DNA from: Diphasiastrum complanatum
Lineage: Eukaryota; Streptophyta; Lycopodiopsida; Lycopodiales; Lycopodiaceae
Length of the DNA stretch: 64,000 bases
Assembly: GCA_029204225.1 (NCBI GenBank)
Contig: CM055093.1
Span: 35,615,178 to 35,679,177 of the forward strand
Direction of reading: 5' to 3'
A program made the position numbers and the translations under genes. This document shows, piece after piece, positions 43,146 through 58,901 of the stretch. Below the pieces are notes generated by a model. That model was not told the origin of the DNA. It searched no databases and saw nothing but the letters and a program-made list of their open reading frames with translations. Within the stretch, counting starts at the first letter, position 1; each line of letters starts with the position of its first letter.

Positions 43146-44111
43146 TTCTCCCTCTCCCACTTTCACCTTCTCTTGAAACCATGGTATGCTCTTGAAACTG
43201 TTACGCCTATGTAAGAATGGTTGTTCAGTACTTTTGCATGTCAGGCTATCTGTGGCCTATTGTCCATGCATATTAGATTTAGAGCTTGCATGCCATGCCA
43301 TCTGTGGCCTATTGTCCATTCATGTCATATCTAGAGTTTGCATGTCAGTTTTCAAGCTTGCATGTCACTCTATGCATTCCTGAAAGGCCATGCATGTCAC
43401 TTCATGACTGTTGCATGCTAAGAATCTATGAACTCTCATGATTGCATGTCACTTCATGATTGTTGCATGCCAAGAATCTATGAACTCTCATGATTGCATG
43501 TCACTTCAGACAGGTACATGTCAAAAATCCATGAACCCGTATGATGGCATGTCAAGAATCCATGAACCCTTATGATTGCATGCCTAGAGTCTATGAACTG
43601 TCATGATTACATGTCACTTCAGATAGTTGCATGTCAAGAATCCATGAACCCTTATGATTGCATGTCAAGAACCTAAGATCCATTTTGAGTTGCATGATAA
43701 AAATCTATGATCCAACATGATTGCATGTCAAAAAGATTAAGACTTATGAAGAGATGTCTATGCTTTTGTTATGCTAGATATGGAATTAAGATCATTGAGT
43801 ATGAGCTAAGACTATGTTATGTTGATGTTCCTACATCTAAGACCCGTTGTATATGTAATTGGCATTGGCCAATTGGATTTCATAATGATAAGAAAAGAAT
43901 CCTTCGGGGGAGGGGGGTCCCCATCTTGACCCCTCAGTGCTTCCGCTATTGTGTGAATAAATCTTTGTGATGCAATGTTTTTCAAGTTTTAATTTAAAAT
44001 CTTTGTGATTTTCAATAAGTTGATTTGAGACTAGCCTTATGTGAATGATTAAGCCAATTAAATCTTATGGCATTTAAGACCGTAGGATAGGCCTTCATTC
44101 TCGAGTTCACA

Positions 44112-45666
44112 AATTCCAATCATTCCAAAACACACCCCTCCTTCTTTCAGACAATATTGTTTTTATATACCTCATCATTAGGACCCTGTGAAACATGTCG
44201 CAAATTCCCCTTGTGATAGGTCTACGATTTAACTCTCATACCTCCCTCCATTCTACTCAGAGTCCGATATTACTCTTCATGATCTCTCCTACATTATTTA
44301 TAGAGCCGCCATTATGTATCCTATCCTTTGATACTCACAAAATTGCTCTTATGCCTGTAATGAGTAACATAAGTGTCCATTTTCCCATTATCAAAATTCG
44401 TATTCTCTCATCAAAGTGTGGCCTCTTTTCTATAGTCATGGATCATTTGAACTCTCTCTCCTTGATGATTGACTCTAGTCACACTATTGAAAATAGTTGA
44501 TACAATCACGATTTGAGTTTCTAAAGTGTGCATGATGTTATGATTGAGTAGTTGATTGCAATGCAACGTTTTATATTGTGGACCATTGAATTGAGTTGTC
44601 AAAGGTTTCTAGACTATGAATGTTGGGATTGAATAGCTTGATCGGGTCTTGGATGTCCCATAGTGTAGACACAAGCAATTGGATTCTATGATACATGAAA
44701 TGTTCTATGTTTCAAAATGATCCCAAGACCATCCCTGACTCTTGACTTCAATGATAATGAGACATCAGAGAGATGTGATTGCAATAATCATGGGATGGTG
44801 TAATTGAGTAGTCGATCCATGCATGCTCGTCCGGTGACCTGAGTCATATGAGCAACAACTATTGAGTGGGTAAAACATTAGAATTTGATCCCACTTGAAA
44901 GAGAAGGTTCCATAACACATGGTATTGTAGCACCATTAGACCTAGTAAGTTATCCACCTTCAGAATTTGTTCATCCCATCTTGGTGTGTACTTTGCACAC
45001 ATGTGAGGACAACCAAAAGCATGTGATTGATCTTCTAAGGAGTGTGTCATTGCACATGAAAATGTCTATTGATTGTAGCCACCAATCTAACTAGACAATT
45101 TTCAAGGCAAGAGCACCATGGATCTAGCCACACAAAAGCTATCAAAAGCAATCATTCACACATTGAGAAGATAGTTGGTGGAAAAATGAGTCCAAGGAGA
45201 GGTTGCTCTTGGGTAGAAGAGAAAATGGACCCTCACACATGAGTAGATAGCGAACATAGAAAAATTTCTAAGTACTGGAAGCAAAACTCTCATCAAGACT
45301 TGATTACAATAAATTCTCAATGTATGTATAATGAAATCTCATTCAAATAGACCTAGCTGGAGTTTCTCCAAGAGGAAAATGCACTGACTTGATTGGACCC
45401 CATTGATTCATCATGATTGGACCTCTAAATATGCACCTCTCATCATGATTGGGCACTCATGATTTCCACCTCACATTTTGATTGGGCCTCGTGATGTGCA
45501 CCTCTAAACATGATTGATCCACATGTAATACACCTCTTAAAGTGATTGGCCTTGTGATCTACGCCTCTAAATGTGATTGGGCCAAATGGATGCATTTCAT
45601 TCCTAACATTATGTGACATATGTCACTATCACACTACAACTCAAATTTAAGGCCTATCGACTATTC
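44112..45666. repeat. Block D, copy 3
   Basis: Copy of 26972-28526 including the ATGATTGG minisatellite (45365-45595). Confidence 0.75.
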
Positions 45667-45669
45667 ATG

Positions 45670-47656
<1,987 letters not shown>

Positions 47657-47721
47657 CAATCACTGTGTAGCAAAGCACCTGCAATAAAGCCTCCTTGGTC
47701 TCCAACTTTACCAGTAGTAGC

Positions 47722-48916
47722 ATGGATCGATGCTTGAGATTGAGCACCTTGTTTTCAATACAACTCTTGCTCACGCAAGCATTATTGTGCTTGTGTGCCA
47801 TGGGTAGGCATCACAACAACAAATTACTAAGAGCAGGGAAATTAGGAGTACTTTCAGCTACAACAACTGGAGAAGAAACATCTGTGGCTTCTCTCATAAG
47901 TAAGGACCTCTTTGAGCAGCTATTCACACATCGCAATGATGTTGTCTGCCCTGCACATGGATTTTATACCTATGAAGCATTTCTAGCTGCAGCTGCTTTG
48001 TTCAATGGATTTGCTACCACCGGGGATGTGGTCAAACGAAAAAGAGAACTTGCCGCATTTTTTGCTCAAATATCGCATGAGACCACAGGTATATAGAATA
48101 CATACAAACATTTATTTCAATTTTGACTCAAAGGTGTAACCAATGCTTGTTTTTCCCTTACCACATTCAATTGTCATTCTTGCTCCTTGCAAAAGCTAAG
48201 GGTCAATTTCAATTCCACAATGCCAGGTGGATGGGAGACGGCGCCTGATGGCCCCTTTGCATGGGGTCTTTGCTACAAAGAGGAGTTGAATGCTGCGGCC
48301 CCCTACTGTAGTCCTAGTGTTGAATGGCCTTGTGCTTCAGGGAAAAAGTATTATGGTCGAGGTCCCATGCAACTGTCTTGGTATGTGTCTTCGATCCATT
48401 CCAGCCTAGTCAATCCAATGGTCATGTCCAGACTTTCATTAGTGAAGCCTTATACACAATATTAATTGCCACATGGTGCTAGGAGAATAGTTATCGCTTT
48501 CCACAATCAAACAAGACTGAAGCTAAAAATTGATATGATCTATGTGTAGGAATTACAACTACGGACAAGCTGGTGTAGCGCTTGGATTTGACGGCATAAA
48601 CAATCCTGACCTGGTAGCATCTGACGCAATGACCTCATTCAAAACAGCAATATGGTTTTGGATGACTCCTCAAGCACCAAAACCATCATGTCATTCCGTA
48701 ATCATAGACGAGTGGAAGCCAACAACCATGGACATTGCCGCTAAACGCATGCCAGGTTTTGGAGTCACAACTAACATCATCAATGGAGGCTTGGAGTGTG
48801 GTCGTGGAAGTGATCCTCGAGTATTGGATCGTGTCGGCTACTTTGAGCGATATTGTGCAATATTGGGTGTTCATCCAGGAAAGAATTTGGACTGTGCCAC
48901 TCAAAAGTCATTCTAA
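47722..48916 (+). CDS. Secreted GH19 chitinase (class II-like), copy 3
   Basis: Exons 47722-48088, 48227-48380, 48550-48916; 295 residues. E120, E142 and the other family motifs are intact. It differs from copy 2 at three codons, all changing the amino acid: G42 (copy 2 E), T202 (copy 2 I) and A238 (copy 2 S). T202 changes the first position of GH19 signature 2, read here as [11 protein letters not shown], which normally requires Leu/Ile/Val/Met. This may lower stability; loss of activity is not certain. Produced by the 17.3-kb tandem duplication. Confidence 0.92.
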
Positions 48917-51900
48917 GAGAGATGCAATATAGTACATCCTATAAATATAGATCAACATGTAATTAGACATACAACAATATCAAGAAGAAGACTGTTTAGG
49001 ATGTAAAGTACATGGGCTTCATATTTGACTTCACGTCTCAAGTAAACTATGTACAAATTTGGAATTTATAAACATTGGTGTCCAAAATATTTACTAAACC
49101 TTTCTGAACCTTTCTCTTTCAAAATTGTTGTTCAATTCATACTTGTTAGTTTCTAGAAGTCACTTTTTACTGCTTCATCGGTGCACCATATGTGACTACA
49201 TATGTGGCCTTACCTTATTAAATAAAGTATTCATAGCCCATAGCTTCGGAATGAAGCGATTGCTTACTCATCGAAGGCTTCTAGGTGGTTGAGTGGTTTG
49301 GCACCATATTGTCCGTTTAGGTGTCCTTGGAATCAGCCTCTTTGGATGGACAATTCGTTGTCGTACTTTATATAAATGCTTTAGCATGATCAAGTTGTGG
49401 CCAAATTGGATCTCAAATTACTTTACATGAGAACTTACCAAAAGATGGTAAGAACATAGTGATGACAAAGGATAAAAGTGATAATCCCTCTCCCAGTCTC
49501 TATTAGAGGAGTAATCCGATATGGCATGCCAATATCTCTCAACAAACTATTTAGGCATAAGCCATACAAGGTGTGAGCCAAACATTGGGACACATTTTCA
49601 TCAAAAGTCGTCTCATCTACACCACTTGATGCACACCCTCTCCAAGAAGCTAAATGACATTTGTTGGTCCACCTTGTCCCAAAGCTTTAGTCCAAATCTT
49701 AAACAACCTCTTTCCACTCTTTCCACCTTCTACATTATTTATGGTGTTCACAAAGTATGTCTGACCAACATCGATTTGGGACACTCCTTACCTATCTCAT
49801 CATTCACAAATTACATCTAACCCTTTGTCCAATTTGGCCTTTTGAAATTGAAACAACGTTTATAGTATTCACCTTTCCCTTGAACTCAACCACCAATGCA
49901 CATCTTAGGTTGCCTTGCACTACATGTATTGAAGATTGCTTATTAGACTCAAATGTAGATCTTCTCTGAAATACACTAATAGGATATGGCTAATAACTTT
50001 TACTTGATCATCCTCCCAATGTTCGAAGTGAAGGTGAACTGGATGTTGGAGCTCAATGTGCACTATATGTTGATATGCTCTTATGCTATTTAGAATAATA
50101 AAGCATCTCATAATCCATCTTCTTCTAAAGAGGTATATATTGGATATCCAGATGCCATTTCGACCTCCCCATTAAATCAAATGATGGCATACATGATCGA
50201 CAATGCCATCCTCTCCAACTAAGAACGTTCGTAGTTTTTTATGTTTAATATAAAAACCCTTAAACAAGAGAGTCTTGAGTTGAATTCATAATCATTCCAA
50301 GACACACCCCTCCTTCTTTCAGACAATATTGTTTATATATACCTCAGCATTAGGACCCTGTAAAACATGTCGCAAATTCCCCTCGTGATAGGTCTACATT
50401 TTAGCTCTCATACCTCCCTCCATTCTAATCAGAGTCGGATATCACTCTCCATGATCTCTCGTACATTATTTCTCGAGCCGCCATTATGTATCCTATCCTT
50501 TGATACTCACAAAGTTGCTCTTATGCCTGTAATGAAAAACATATGTGTCCATTTTCACATTATCAAATTTCATATTCTCTCATCAAAGTGTGGCCTATAG
50601 CGTAGACACAAGCAATTGGATTCTATAATACATGAAATGTTCTATGTTTCGAAATGATCTCAAGACCATCCTCGATTCTTGACTTCAATGATAATGTGAT
50701 ATTAGAGAGATGTGATTGCAATAATCTTGGGATGGTGTAATTGAGTAGTCGATCCATGCATGCTCATCCGGTGACCCGAGTCATATGAGCCGCATCTATT
50801 GAGTGGGTAAAAGAATAGAATTTGATACCCACTTGAAAGAGAAGGTTCCATAACACATGGTATTGTAGCACCAATAGACCTAGTAAGTTACTCACCTTCG
50901 GAATTTGTTCATGCTATCTTGGTGTGTACTTTGCACACGTGTGAGGACAACCAAAAGCATGTGATTGATCTTCTAAGGAGTGTGTGATTGCACATGAAAT
51001 TATCTCTTGATTGGAGCCACCAATCTAGCTAGACCATTTTGAAGGCAAGAGCACCGTGCTTCTAGCCACACAAAAGCTATCAAAAGCTATCATTCACACA
51101 TTGAGAAGATACTTGATGAAAAACTGAGTCCAAGGAGAGGTTGCTCTTGGGTAGAAAGAGAAAATGGACCCTCACACTCGAGTAGATAGAGAACATAGAT
51201 AAATTTCTAAGTGCTGGAAGCAAAACTCTCATCAAGACTTGATTACAATAAATTCTCAATGTATGTATAATGAAATCTGGAGTTTCTCCAAAAGGAAAAT
51301 GCACTAACTTGATTGGACCCCATTGATACATCATGATTGGACCTCTAGATATGCACCTGTCGTCATGATATGTTAGATGACATACTTTTGAGCTACGATC
51401 AAAAGTATTAGTGTTATAATATTTTAATAATACAAAAGACATCTTGCATGAATTTTTAAAAGGTCTTTTTGGAGCTCAAAACTTTCTAATGTCAACATTA
51501 AATGATACTTCCAAAATATTGATTGAACACTCGTGACTTGGTGCTCTATCAAATCATTCTTCTAGATAGAACTTGGCTTGCTCATGTTTCTTGCATAATA
51601 GAAATCCACGGAAGTGAAGACCTCCTGTCTGTGGCGAGTGTTGTCTTTTTACTTCTCTTGAATAATTCTGAGAGTATAATACACGATCAGTATTACAACA
51701 GTCTCTCTTTCTTATGCATGGTAGCGCTCAGAATCCACACATAGATGCCAGGAACTTCTGCTCAGGTAGTGCTCAGATCGCTCAAAAGACTGTTCATGTG
51801 GCTTATCGATAGTTTTATCTACTCTCCATTAGCTGTTGTTGGCAAGTACTTCAGATAATCTCAAGGTAGGAGTTTTTGCTTCAAGGTAGATATTGACTTT

Positions 51901-53075
51901 TTCCAACTGCTTGCTCAATGTGGGTAGTCATAACAGCGATTGAGACCATGGGAGATAACAATAGACTCTTCATGCATGAATCTGCAACATTAGTTTCTGC
52001 TTTTTTACTTTATTCTACACTACTCAATCCCTTCTGAGCTGATATACTCTTACTGTCAACGCTCCGTTATTTGTTTCTTTAGAAATGAGTTGGTAGCAAG
52101 TACTTGCAGCATTGGAATGTTCTTCATAACCTGAGCTGGAAAGACAACTAAGGCTCATTGGTCGTGATGGCCTCTTGATCAATCAATAATTGGTAGCTAC
52201 AGCCTCGCTCCCTCTCTATTAACACATAAAAGCCAGAAGGCCCACACCTCCAACGGATGCATGATGGCTTCAAGCGCATGCTAATTGCTAGGTTGGATCC
52301 AAACAAGGCTCCAATTTCTGATTGTAATGGAACATGGGCTACTCAGATTGCCTACACACACAAGATGCTTCTTGGTTAGCTTATTGTCACTCCATCTCCA
52401 TGATTTAGTAGCAACTCTCCTTTACCCGACTCTCATACTCTTGAAAAGAGCAATTCACTCCTTCAACAATTTCAACAACGAGTTCCCAAATAGTATCACA
52501 CCCTCCTTTTACTCACACTCAGAAGGATAACATTTCGAGTTGCAGCTCTCTCTCTGTATCTCCTACAGCAACATCACTAGACTCACAAAATTTTCACTCT
52601 TCATTGTCCTCTCACGTCTTCTCTTCTACTCTTCAAAACTCACTCTCTTTCCTTCGTAGGAGACCCCCCCTCTTATATTCTTTTCCATGTGAAGGATATT
52701 TTTGCCTTTTCTTGAAAACCTCCCTTCAAAGTGTTGTTTGGCCTTCCTTTTGGAGTTTCACTTTTTCTTGATGATTCCGAGTTTTGAACTTCATTTCCGA
52801 AGTTGCCCAATATGACTTTGCGGAATGAGTTTCAGGTATTCCAAAAAAGAAAGGTGAGTCTGGCGTTTGTTGGCAGTTTCCATCATGAAAATTTCATACA
52901 ACTTTCCATGTAGCACTTTGATACTCAAACTGAAGAATTGCATTGAGATTTTCTCTGTCAACCTTCATTTGCAAAATTCTTATGTGAAGTTTGGTCCGTC
53001 TTTCCTCTTGAAGTTTTCAATAGCTCCTACCCTTCAAGTTTATTTTAAGATTTGGAGCGTTATCTGTTTGAGGTC
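48917..53075. other. Chitinase 3 3' flank, block D copy 4 and unassigned region
   Basis: 48917-50282 copies the chitinase 2 flank, 50283-51371 is block D (copy of 33147-34235), and 51372-53075 copies the unassigned 34236-35940. No additional gene is visible. Confidence 0.6.
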
Positions 53076-56000
53076 AACTTTTTCTCTTTGAAAGTGAAAT
53101 GCTAACCTTTTTCTTCATTTGTCAGGAACCTTTTTTCATATATGTCCAAACTTTGTTAGGAGTAGTTTATTGTCAGAATATTTGTCACCTTTTTTTACAC
53201 GTGGAGTATCTAAAAGAGAATAAGGGCACCATTGACCTAGGAGTCTGTCAACATCTGTCTTTATTATCCCTAGTGCTTAATGACGTTCTCATCTTCCAGT
53301 CTATTTTATTTTCATGATTGTTGTCCTTATCCTGTCTATGGAATATGTGTCACATCATCATGATCCTTGCGAAGTTCTCTTTGTCTTTGCGGTGTTCATG
53401 ATCCTTGCGATGTTCATTTTCAACACACTTCACATGCTTGTGAAGGGTGGTAGCCATTTTTGACACACCCAGTAACTCCTCAACATTTTCATAAATTTAT
53501 TACATAGACTGGTTCTTTTTCAAATTAATCCATTTCCCATAACTATCGAGCATATTTTGTTTAACCCAATAAAACTCAGTATTTTTGGCTTTGAAAACTA
53601 TGAGTTTTACTTGGCGTCTAGGTAGAACCTCGAATCCCAGTGTTATTGATGGAGATGAAAATTTTGCCTATCATTCTCCAAATTTCCTATGTGCGTGTTG
53701 TGTTGATGACCGATTTTGGTAGAAAATACCCTGCCTGAAACACCTTGTTGATGGTTCTACTCATATCACTCGTTTTATTCTCATTTTTTATGTATTTGAA
53801 CGGTACGATAGTGGTGTTGTTGTTGATGCTATGTTCCGTGACTGAGATTTCCCTAGTTGGCAAACGGGATCAAAATGCACCGTGGGTTTTTATTAACAGA
53901 ATGTCATAAGTACATTGAAAGTGTTGTTTACATGCTTCTAATCTACTTGAAAAATATTCATAGAAATTTAAAATTCTACTTTGGCCATTATTGGACAGGC
54001 CGGATTCCCAAACTATAAATATAGTACATACAATAATGTACAATAATCGGCCATTTTAGCCCGATTTTATCATGAAAATGTTAAAAATTGCATAATTCAA
54101 GTCCGATTTTCTATGATAAAAAATCGGCTAACATGGCCATATCCACTGGGGGGTGGGGTCCCCACACCAAGGGCCCAGAATCTCTGATTTCGCACTTGCA
54201 ATAGGCTTTTACTTAGATACTCAGCAACAATGTTCAAGTGGTTCTTTCAGCATATGTTCCATGATCTTTCAGCTTTTGAATCAGATCTGCTCTTTGAAAT
54301 TCCTGCAATCCAACCCACCAGTGATCCTAATTGGCTTTATGCACCCATTCCCAACAGTGTTAGAAAAAATGCCCACTGTCAGGCCCATGCATAAGGTGGC
54401 ATGCATATGCAATTCAGGAGTGTATGGTGTAAGAGCATGAATGTATTTTCTCATAATAGTGTCTAAAGTGTCGATTGTTGTGAATGCATTTGGTAGACCC
54501 CATCTAGAGTGTTTGAAGTTGCTCTTCTAGTAACTTTGACTTCCTAATTTCTTATTTATACAAGACAACTCCCTAGAAGTTGTTTGATTAAAATATTCTC
54601 AATTTTTTTTTAAATACTAAAACTACTTTGAAGATTTCTGATTCTATTCGTCTTCTTGATCAAAAATCTTTTTTTTTTTTTCAAAAGATTATAGAACTAA
54701 TCAAAGATGCCTATTCTAAGTTGATCAAGAAAAAGCTTCGAACATCGCGAAGATGTGATATATCCAAAAGTAACTCTAACTAAAGAATTTAGAACAATTT
54801 TTTTTTTTCGAAATATCTAAGAAAAATATGATACGAGTGACGATCTATCCAGAATACAACTATGAAACTCTCCTGGTGTCCAATAGAGCTTCACCCAATT
54901 CTCACTCTTTTTTTTTTTTGTATTTTAATATACACATTCTCAAGTGTCCATTGCTACTCGTAAGCCTGCTTGCAAGCTTTTGTCCTACTGGCTAGGGCCT
55001 TTTCGATCCTTCCATAGACTAGTGCTTTGATGTTGTCGATAAACATAGGGTCAGCTCCTTCCAAGAATTGATGTTGGAACATCTCATTCAATGTTTTATG
55101 CTCCTTGGCTGATCTGTCCCTGACCTTGAGATAGAACACTAAATTAAATCCTTCTTTTAGAGGCTCATTGGGGTTGCACCATCTTTGTCTTATCTGCAAG
55201 TCGGGAGGTCTATTTGATGTCCCCCATGATAATAATAACCACTCCCATAGCCATTTCGCATAATGGGCACTTAGTCTGATGATGTCTTTTTTATGATTCC
55301 GTGCGGTAATGACAAACTTCTGAAGGATGTCACAAGTCATTCCATACGTGTCATAAGATCTTGGTATTATTGGCCATTGTGTTCTTTGTCGATGGTTAGT
55401 AGAAGGTCGTAGTTGATAGTCCTAATAACTGAGAGAAAACTCCATGGCTGGTATATAGAGGAAGTAGGAGTCCAAATCTTCAAAGAATGCTTCATTTGCA
55501 ATTAATTTTTTCATTTTTGGAGGGTAATTTGGAATATGCCCTCTAGTTATCGATTTTTTTCTCTCTCGGTGGCTCTGTTGTGACCGATACTCATCTAGCT
55601 GCCTAGCCAATAAGTGATTATTATACTCTGCTGAAGTGGCTTTTATAGCTAGTCAAGCTATGGTTTTCTCTTGGCTTTTGATATGCATGAGATGTCGTGT
55701 TTGCTATATTTCATTTTCTTCTTTGAAGCTTCGACATTTCTTTTTCCATCTCTCCGCCGCTTTTTCTAAGGTGTAGATCTCATTACTTTGACGAATATTG
55801 AGGTTTTTTGCATTTTTGAGTTTTTGCTTCAAGTTGTGGATTTGTTGGGCGTGTCGTTCTCGTTCTTTGGAAAGTATTACAGCCATTGCCTCACTTGATT
55901 TCTTAGGTTCTTGATTAACAGACGCCTCATCTCCTGTAGTAGTCATGTCTTGGTGAACAAGATTCCTCATGTTGTTTTAGAAATTGGTTGGGACAATGCA

Positions 56001-56200
56001 GTGGTGTTAACAACATGTAGTATTTTTCCAGTCCATTTTTTTAAAAAAATATGTGATTCATGCTTCCATAGCTGAGCTGAAACTCGAAAAATACCAGAAA
56101 CTTGAAAAATTGAAAAAAATGAAAAACTCAAAAATCGTGAAAACTCGAAATTTTTTCAAAAAAACTCAAAAAATTCAGAGAGACTCGAAAATATCGAAAA
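53076..56200. repeat. Block L, copy 3
   Basis: Third copy; continues without a break into block R, like copy 1. The 8128-8406-type relic lies near 54188-54466. Confidence 0.9.
54954..55970 (-). pseudogene. Coiled-coil protein relic, best-preserved copy (339 codons)
   Basis: From ATG 55968-55970 to 54954 the minus strand is one frame of 339 codons broken only by three stops: TAG after FKEENEI, TGA after EKTIA, and TAG after EFSLSY. Each could come from a single C-to-T change (CAG or CGA). Order: N-terminal coiled coil (~residues 30-88), linker, MARQLDEYRSQQSHRER basic-helical stretch, tyrosine-rich middle, Trp-rich KWLWEWLLLSWG, then WCNPNEPLKEGFN and a charged C-terminus. No catalytic motif and no known domain recognised. 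Same strand and 3' of gypsy gag-RT. Confidence 0.6.
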
Positions 56201-56460
56201 AACTCAAAAAATTTCAAAAATTGAAGAGCCTTGAAAAAACTGCGAATAGACTCGAAAAATTCCAATAGACTCGAAAAAAAGTGGAGAAACTCGATAATAT
56301 TTTTGAGGAACTCGAAAAATTTTTGAATAACTCAAAAATTTTCGAGAGACTCGAAATCTCAAAAAACTCTAAATAACTCGGAAATCTTGAAAAACTCTGA
56401 ATAACTCAAAAAATTTCGAGAGACTTAGAAATTTCGGAGAGACTCGAAAAACCCTAAACC
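56053..56460. repeat. Degenerate A-rich minisatellite, second full copy
   Basis: Same ACTCGAAAAA-type repeat as 9997-10400. Confidence 0.7.
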
Positions 56461-57371
56461 GTAAACCGGAGCGGGAGATTGTGGGTTCGTTCCCATTGCC
56501 TTATCCATTGGGCCATGGAGTTGCTCCCCACCCCACTGTACTATTTCTATTTCCAATTTTTTTCTCTCAATCCCTTCTACATGATCCTATATTATACACA
56601 CATGTCCCTCCCATTTTTCTTTTCATAAAGTGCATAATGCATGGCATGGATGCAATCATTCAAGTTGCAGCAAATGTTTAAAAACATCTTGTGTCTAATA
56701 TGATGCATGTGACTGAGAGGTTTGTTGCATGTCTTGCCATCATCGAGGATAGGGTATCTAGTAACTGTACTTCATTAGATTGCATATGCACATTGATTAT
56801 ACTAAAGATTTTTTTTTTTTCAATAAAGAAATGTCAGAACACTAAACCATAAAATCTACAACCACAAACAAAAAAATAAAAAAAAAACAAACTCAAAATT
56901 ACTGTATTGACCCTCACCCCCTAAGGACAAGGGTGGATTTTCATGACCTTATAAATCATCCAACATCAATCTTATTTTTGGATATTCACTATGTGTTTCA
57001 GCCCTACTCTGTGATTCAGTATTTCTCTTTCTATTCCTTTTTAGCACATCTGGTCGTTCACATACATGATAAAGAACTAAATCTCTATTTGACGCCAACC
57101 AACGATGATGATGATGGTAGGTCAACTACTTATAAAGAGCAATTTTTTTGAGTTTGTCAGATATATCGCTTATGCCATAAGGCTCATCACCATCATCTAT
57201 AGATATATCCACATTAGGGAGAAGCATTTGGTCAGCTTGGGTGTATGATTAGGGACAAACCCTTTTTGGGCCAGGGGAATATCCTGTCACAATTTTTTTC
57301 CATATTCAGATTTCTCTTACAATGACCCAGTCATAGGGTAGATTATTGAGACATAGGCCATCACATAGTTT
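56461..57371. other. Unassigned, decayed gypsy pol 3' part
   Basis: Copy of 10401-11319; no intact frame. Confidence 0.35.
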
Positions 57372-57953
57372 CTATCCTTTTAAGAAAGATTGTAATTGGA
57401 TTACAGTGGAGGGTGACATAATGGCTAGAAGCATCACGATCTTTTCTGGATCAATGGCTATACCATAATAGCTAATGACATGCCCTAATAGCACACCACA
57501 GGGTACTCCAAATATGCATTTGTTGGCATTTAGGGATATACAAGTAGTAGCACACTTTTGAAAATATTTTTTAAGTATCACTAAATGCTCTTTAACAAAA
57601 GTTGCTCCACATAAATCATCCATAAAGGTTTTCAAGTTTTTGTCTAGGATATCTTCAAAATTTTCATTCATAAACCTTTGATATGTGGCTGGAGCATTTG
57701 ATAAACGGAAAGGCATAACATGATAGGCAAAAACTCCGAAGGTGGTGGTGAAAGTGGTCTTAAGCTTATCTTCTTCGGCAATGGCTATTTGGTTATAGCC
57801 AGCAAAATAGTCCATGAAAGAATAGATTTCTCTTCCTGCCAATTCTTCTAGCATTTAGTCTATAAAAGACAATGCATAATACTCTTTTCTCGTATGTTTG
57901 TTTAGTTGCTTATAGTTGACACATACTCGAATTTGAGTAGAATTATTTTTTGG
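57372..57953 (-). pseudogene. Ty3/gypsy RT fragment (block R, copy 2)
   Basis: Copy of 11320-11901 with FMDDL and both in-frame stops preserved. MPFRLSNAPATYQRF keeps the usual Arg where copy 1 has His. Confidence 0.85.
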
Positions 57954-58640
57954 TTATGGGACTATCAGTGAACACCATTCAGTATTGCCCATCTCACTAT
58001 TGTTGACTCTCTTGATGGCATCGACGCAGGCTACTTGAAAAGACACATATTTGTCTCTTCGCTTCATTTGTTGTCTGATTTCCTTAGGTAATCCTGCCAT
58101 GAACCAGGTCATGACACTATGGTTTGGGATGCTATCAAGGTCACATCCACCACGCAATCTTTTGATCCGCTCAATACAATCATGTAGGGACTCATTTTTC
58201 TTATCCATATAGATTCGGCCCAATTGCAAGAATGGATCGGAAAGAAAGCGGGTGGTTTTGAATTTTGTGATAAATTCAACCTGTAAAATATTCCAATTAT
58301 CACGTTTGTTTTGCTCAAGATTGAAATGCCAATCTTTAGCGGTATCGATTAAGCACAAATTGAAGTATCTTAATAGCTCTTGCGGGCTATCGTCTCCATA
58401 GTCTCTACATTCTTGGGTGTATATCTGTAGAAAACGTCGTGGATCTCCCTTGCCATCAAACCTAGGAAGGTCGATTTTGGAAAAAATTTGGATTGCATGG
58501 GGCACAAACAGCCTAGGATTGTCCATTGGCAGTTGATCTATGCCAACTGGTTCGGGTAATATCTCGATTGGTACGTTGACAAACTCTTCGAGTTCAGGGA
58601 GATCCAGGGTGGATAATCTCCTTCCGGATCTCAGATGCAT
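57954..58640 (-). pseudogene. Ty3/gypsy gag fused to RT frame (block R, copy 2)
   Basis: Copy of 11902-12588, 228 codons, starting MHLRSGRR, with two amino-acid changes seen (T-to-I in LCLIDTAKDW, D-to-H in ESLHDCIERI). Same deletion joining gag to the start of RT. Confidence 0.8.
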
Positions 58641-58901
58641 ACAACGGAACTGTTGTTGGGACTATTTTGAATATTTTCATCTTTTGGATATTTTTTATCT
58701 TTCAGAGTATAGGTGATCAGGTGCCGGATCTGATAAGGGATCTAACCAATGTGATGATGAATCTTGGATCAAGATCAGATCAAGATTGAAATAAAAGTCG
58801 AACGAACGGTGGTGTAATTGCGAATCTAAAGGGCAATAAAAAAAAATGAAAATATAGAAAGATACAAATGAATTCTGATTGTGAATAGATCAAGAAAAAT
58901 T

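Larger units (their letters stand above)
39071..44111 (+). mobile_element. 5'-truncated copy of the LARD-like retrotransposon
   Basis: Lacks the first 745 bp of the 5' LTR because the junction lies inside it. Remaining 5' LTR to 40497, TGCATG repeats 39647-40112, internal region 40498-41295, 3' LTR 41296-44111 with TGCATG repeats 43230-43740. It arose by segmental duplication, not by transposition, so only the right target copy remains. Confidence 0.88.

Noticed and set aside
39071-44111. Second LARD as an independent insertion
   Set aside because: Its flanks and nested solo LTR are the same as in the first copy, so it was copied by segmental duplication.
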